Shown here one piece after another: positions 62,500-64,000 of a stretch of 64,000 nucleotides of DNA. This stretch comes from Diploscapter coronatus. Lineage: Eukaryota > Nematoda > Chromadorea > Rhabditida > Rhabditidae. The translations under genes were made by a program, and so were the position numbers. Below the pieces are notes generated by a model, which saw only the letters and a list, made by a program, of their open reading frames with translations, did no database searches and had not been told where the DNA came from. The DNA lies in assembly GCA_964036155.1 (NCBI GenBank), contig OZ038422.1, positions 71,323,201-71,387,200 of the forward strand. The letters run 5' to 3'. The first letter of the stretch is position 1; each line of letters begins with the position of its first letter.

Positions 62500-63105
62500 A
62501 TGAAGATTGCCATCGTTACAGGTAAAAACTATAAAATTGTTTATTTTTTCAATTTCATAAAATCCATATCGAAATCAGTGTCAAAGTCCATCAATCAATC
62601 TCCGTACTCAACCCAATCGCCCATCCTGGGAAAGATATTTCCCGAGTATTTCTGCCCTCTATAACTGTACATATTACTCGATATGATGTGTTACTGTTGT
62701 TTAGTGAGCGATACTCGGTCGGCCGGCAAAAAGAAGGACGAAAGTGGGCCTACCCTTTGCGAAGCGATCAAACAGTGGGGAATTCAAAGGTATTCTTTCA
62801 GCTATTCAGCATAATTGATAGCTTTTCTCGTTATTTTCCAAGGTCTAAATAAGGAAAGTTGTAATAGTCAAATAATCCACTGCCAATAAATTATAGCGGG
62901 ATGCGCTACTTTGAGATCAAAATATCAAATCTCACATATTTCACATGACAAAAATAAGTCCATGAACACATGGGAAATTTACTCTTTTCAGAAATTAAAC
63001 AAATTTTCAGCTACCAAAACGTGGTCGTTTCGAATGTGTCAATCGTCCCTGATGAGCAGAACCAAATCGCCGAGAAATTGGTGGAATTGACTGATGCCGA
63101 GCACG
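62500..63105 (+). CDS. MogA/MoaB-domain protein, 5' part (gephyrin G-domain type)
   Basis: Exons 62500-62521, 62705-62789 and 63011-63105 join in phase. The protein starts MKIAIVTVSDTRSAGKKKDE, the family's N-terminal strand plus the (V/S)SDxxxxG motif, then SGPTLCEAIKQWG and SNVSIVPDEQNQIAEKL. This is the molybdopterin adenylyltransferase fold, which adenylates molybdopterin before molybdate insertion. The catalytic TTGGTG segment should be in the next exon, which I do not find before 64000, so the gene leaves the window through an intron of at least 890 bp. Whether a MoeA domain follows (gephyrin) or not cannot be told. Confidence 0.85.
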
Positions 63106-64000
63106 GTTAGTTTCAAATCGTACATTTATTATTAAAAATTACTCATGCATTACAACTAACGATGATTATGCTGAAAAGATATTTCAACGCAACGTCTAAA
63201 GTTAACAGACAGCCACATTCAAATGAAAACGCGATCTTTGATAGAAAAATATCCGGCTTAATTAAAATATATAAATTTGTAAATGCCAGGAATTATTTTC
63301 TCAATTCGTGAAAATTTTGAAGACTGACGATGTTCATCTGATAGATGTCCGAGCAAAGAATGTTAAAAAGTTCGAGTGACCATAGCTGAGATAGAGTTCG
63401 AATTTTGTATCTAAAATAATTATGCTAGCACTTTGGATTAAACTATAAGATTGAACTTTGATACCTTCTGTATTTACTTGCTTTTATCTGAACCGAGCAC
63501 GATATCCTCTTCTCCGCGCAAACTTTCTCGATATAATCGGGACGAAATGAAAGACCGATATTTCGAATTTCAATAAAGTTCCATTCGAAAATCAAGGGAG
63601 TTCGGTTTAGCAAACTCTGAATTGAATAACTCCCAATTTTTTATCATATCGATCAGGGATGGAGTGATTTAGAATTTAAAAAGAAAAAAAAACTGATTCC
63701 TGCTTTACTAACCTATTTATCCCTGTTGATGGTTGTTTCAAAAACTCGCATCTATGAAATCCTTCAAATTCATTTGACTTTCATGAATAGTCAGATATTG
63801 TGGTGCATAAGCATTCGGAAAATCCACCAGATCGCTTCTGTTCGCCTAATGCAGAGTAAATTTCTAAATGTTGGAAATATTCCAAATTTCAGTTGAAAAA
63901 GAATAAACTTGCCACATCTTGAAATTTTACCTGATCAAGTAGTTTATACGAGTTGTCGACTGATTTCACATCGAAATGATTGATATCTAAATTATCGCTA
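63106..64000 (+). other. Intron of the MogA-domain gene running off the window
   Basis: Starts with the donor GTTAGT after 63105. AT-rich, with no further exon of the gene recognised. Confidence 0.45.

Overview
The window is nuclear DNA from a nematode, most likely a rhabditid-type one. The signs are AT-rich sequence, many short introns (often 42-70 nt) with 3' ends of the TTTTCAG type, trans-splice-like acceptors just before start codons, tandem sigma-class GST genes, Sra-superfamily-like chemoreceptors and a DPY-11-type thioredoxin. Species cannot be fixed. Gene models were assembled by hand from exons whose reading frames join in phase.

Layout. 7-2141 (+): 3' part of a single-pass membrane protein with a His/Arg/Ser-rich tail. 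4201-6642 (+): a 7TM chemoreceptor, followed by a decayed copy. 8633-12963 (+): an MPEG1/perforin-2-like MACPF gene with an unusual basic tail. 13503-16463 (-): an orphan 3' fragment and a fatty acid elongase. 16464-22018: a long gene-poor stretch. 22103-25465 (+): a secreted Gly/Tyr- then Pro/Gln-rich repeat protein. 26215-33085 (+): four tandem sigma-class GSTs, the first apparently damaged at two splice acceptors. 33298-37028 (-): two tandem LDL-receptor class A genes, one probably GPI-anchored and one transmembrane. 37590-39263: a large TTAA-flanked palindromic element. 39393-41179 (-): a lipase class 3-like gene lacking its catalytic serine. 42250-44628 (-): a second receptor and a broken duplicate. 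46008-57417 (+): mdh-1, dpy-11 and a UCH-type ubiquitin hydrolase, all on one strand. 60876-62127 (+): an unrecognised conserved-looking gene. 62500-63105 (+): the 5' end of a MogA/MoaB-domain gene that leaves the window.

The mdh-1, dpy-11, ubh order matches, as far as I recall, neighbouring genes on C. elegans chromosome V (F46E10), so the right half looks like conserved microsynteny. The left half is more accessory: receptors, GSTs, LDLa proteins, a pore-former homologue and many fold-back repeats. Genes with housekeeping roles (mdh-1, dpy-11, ubh) have C/G-ending codons; receptors are AT-rich. The most unusual items are the MPEG1-like protein with a furin-type site and cationic tail, the GST cluster with conversion tracts and GT-AT introns, the pseudo-lipase with a 7-nt micro-exon, and several well-bounded MITEs (hAT-like, Tc1/mariner-like, TTAA-palindromic).
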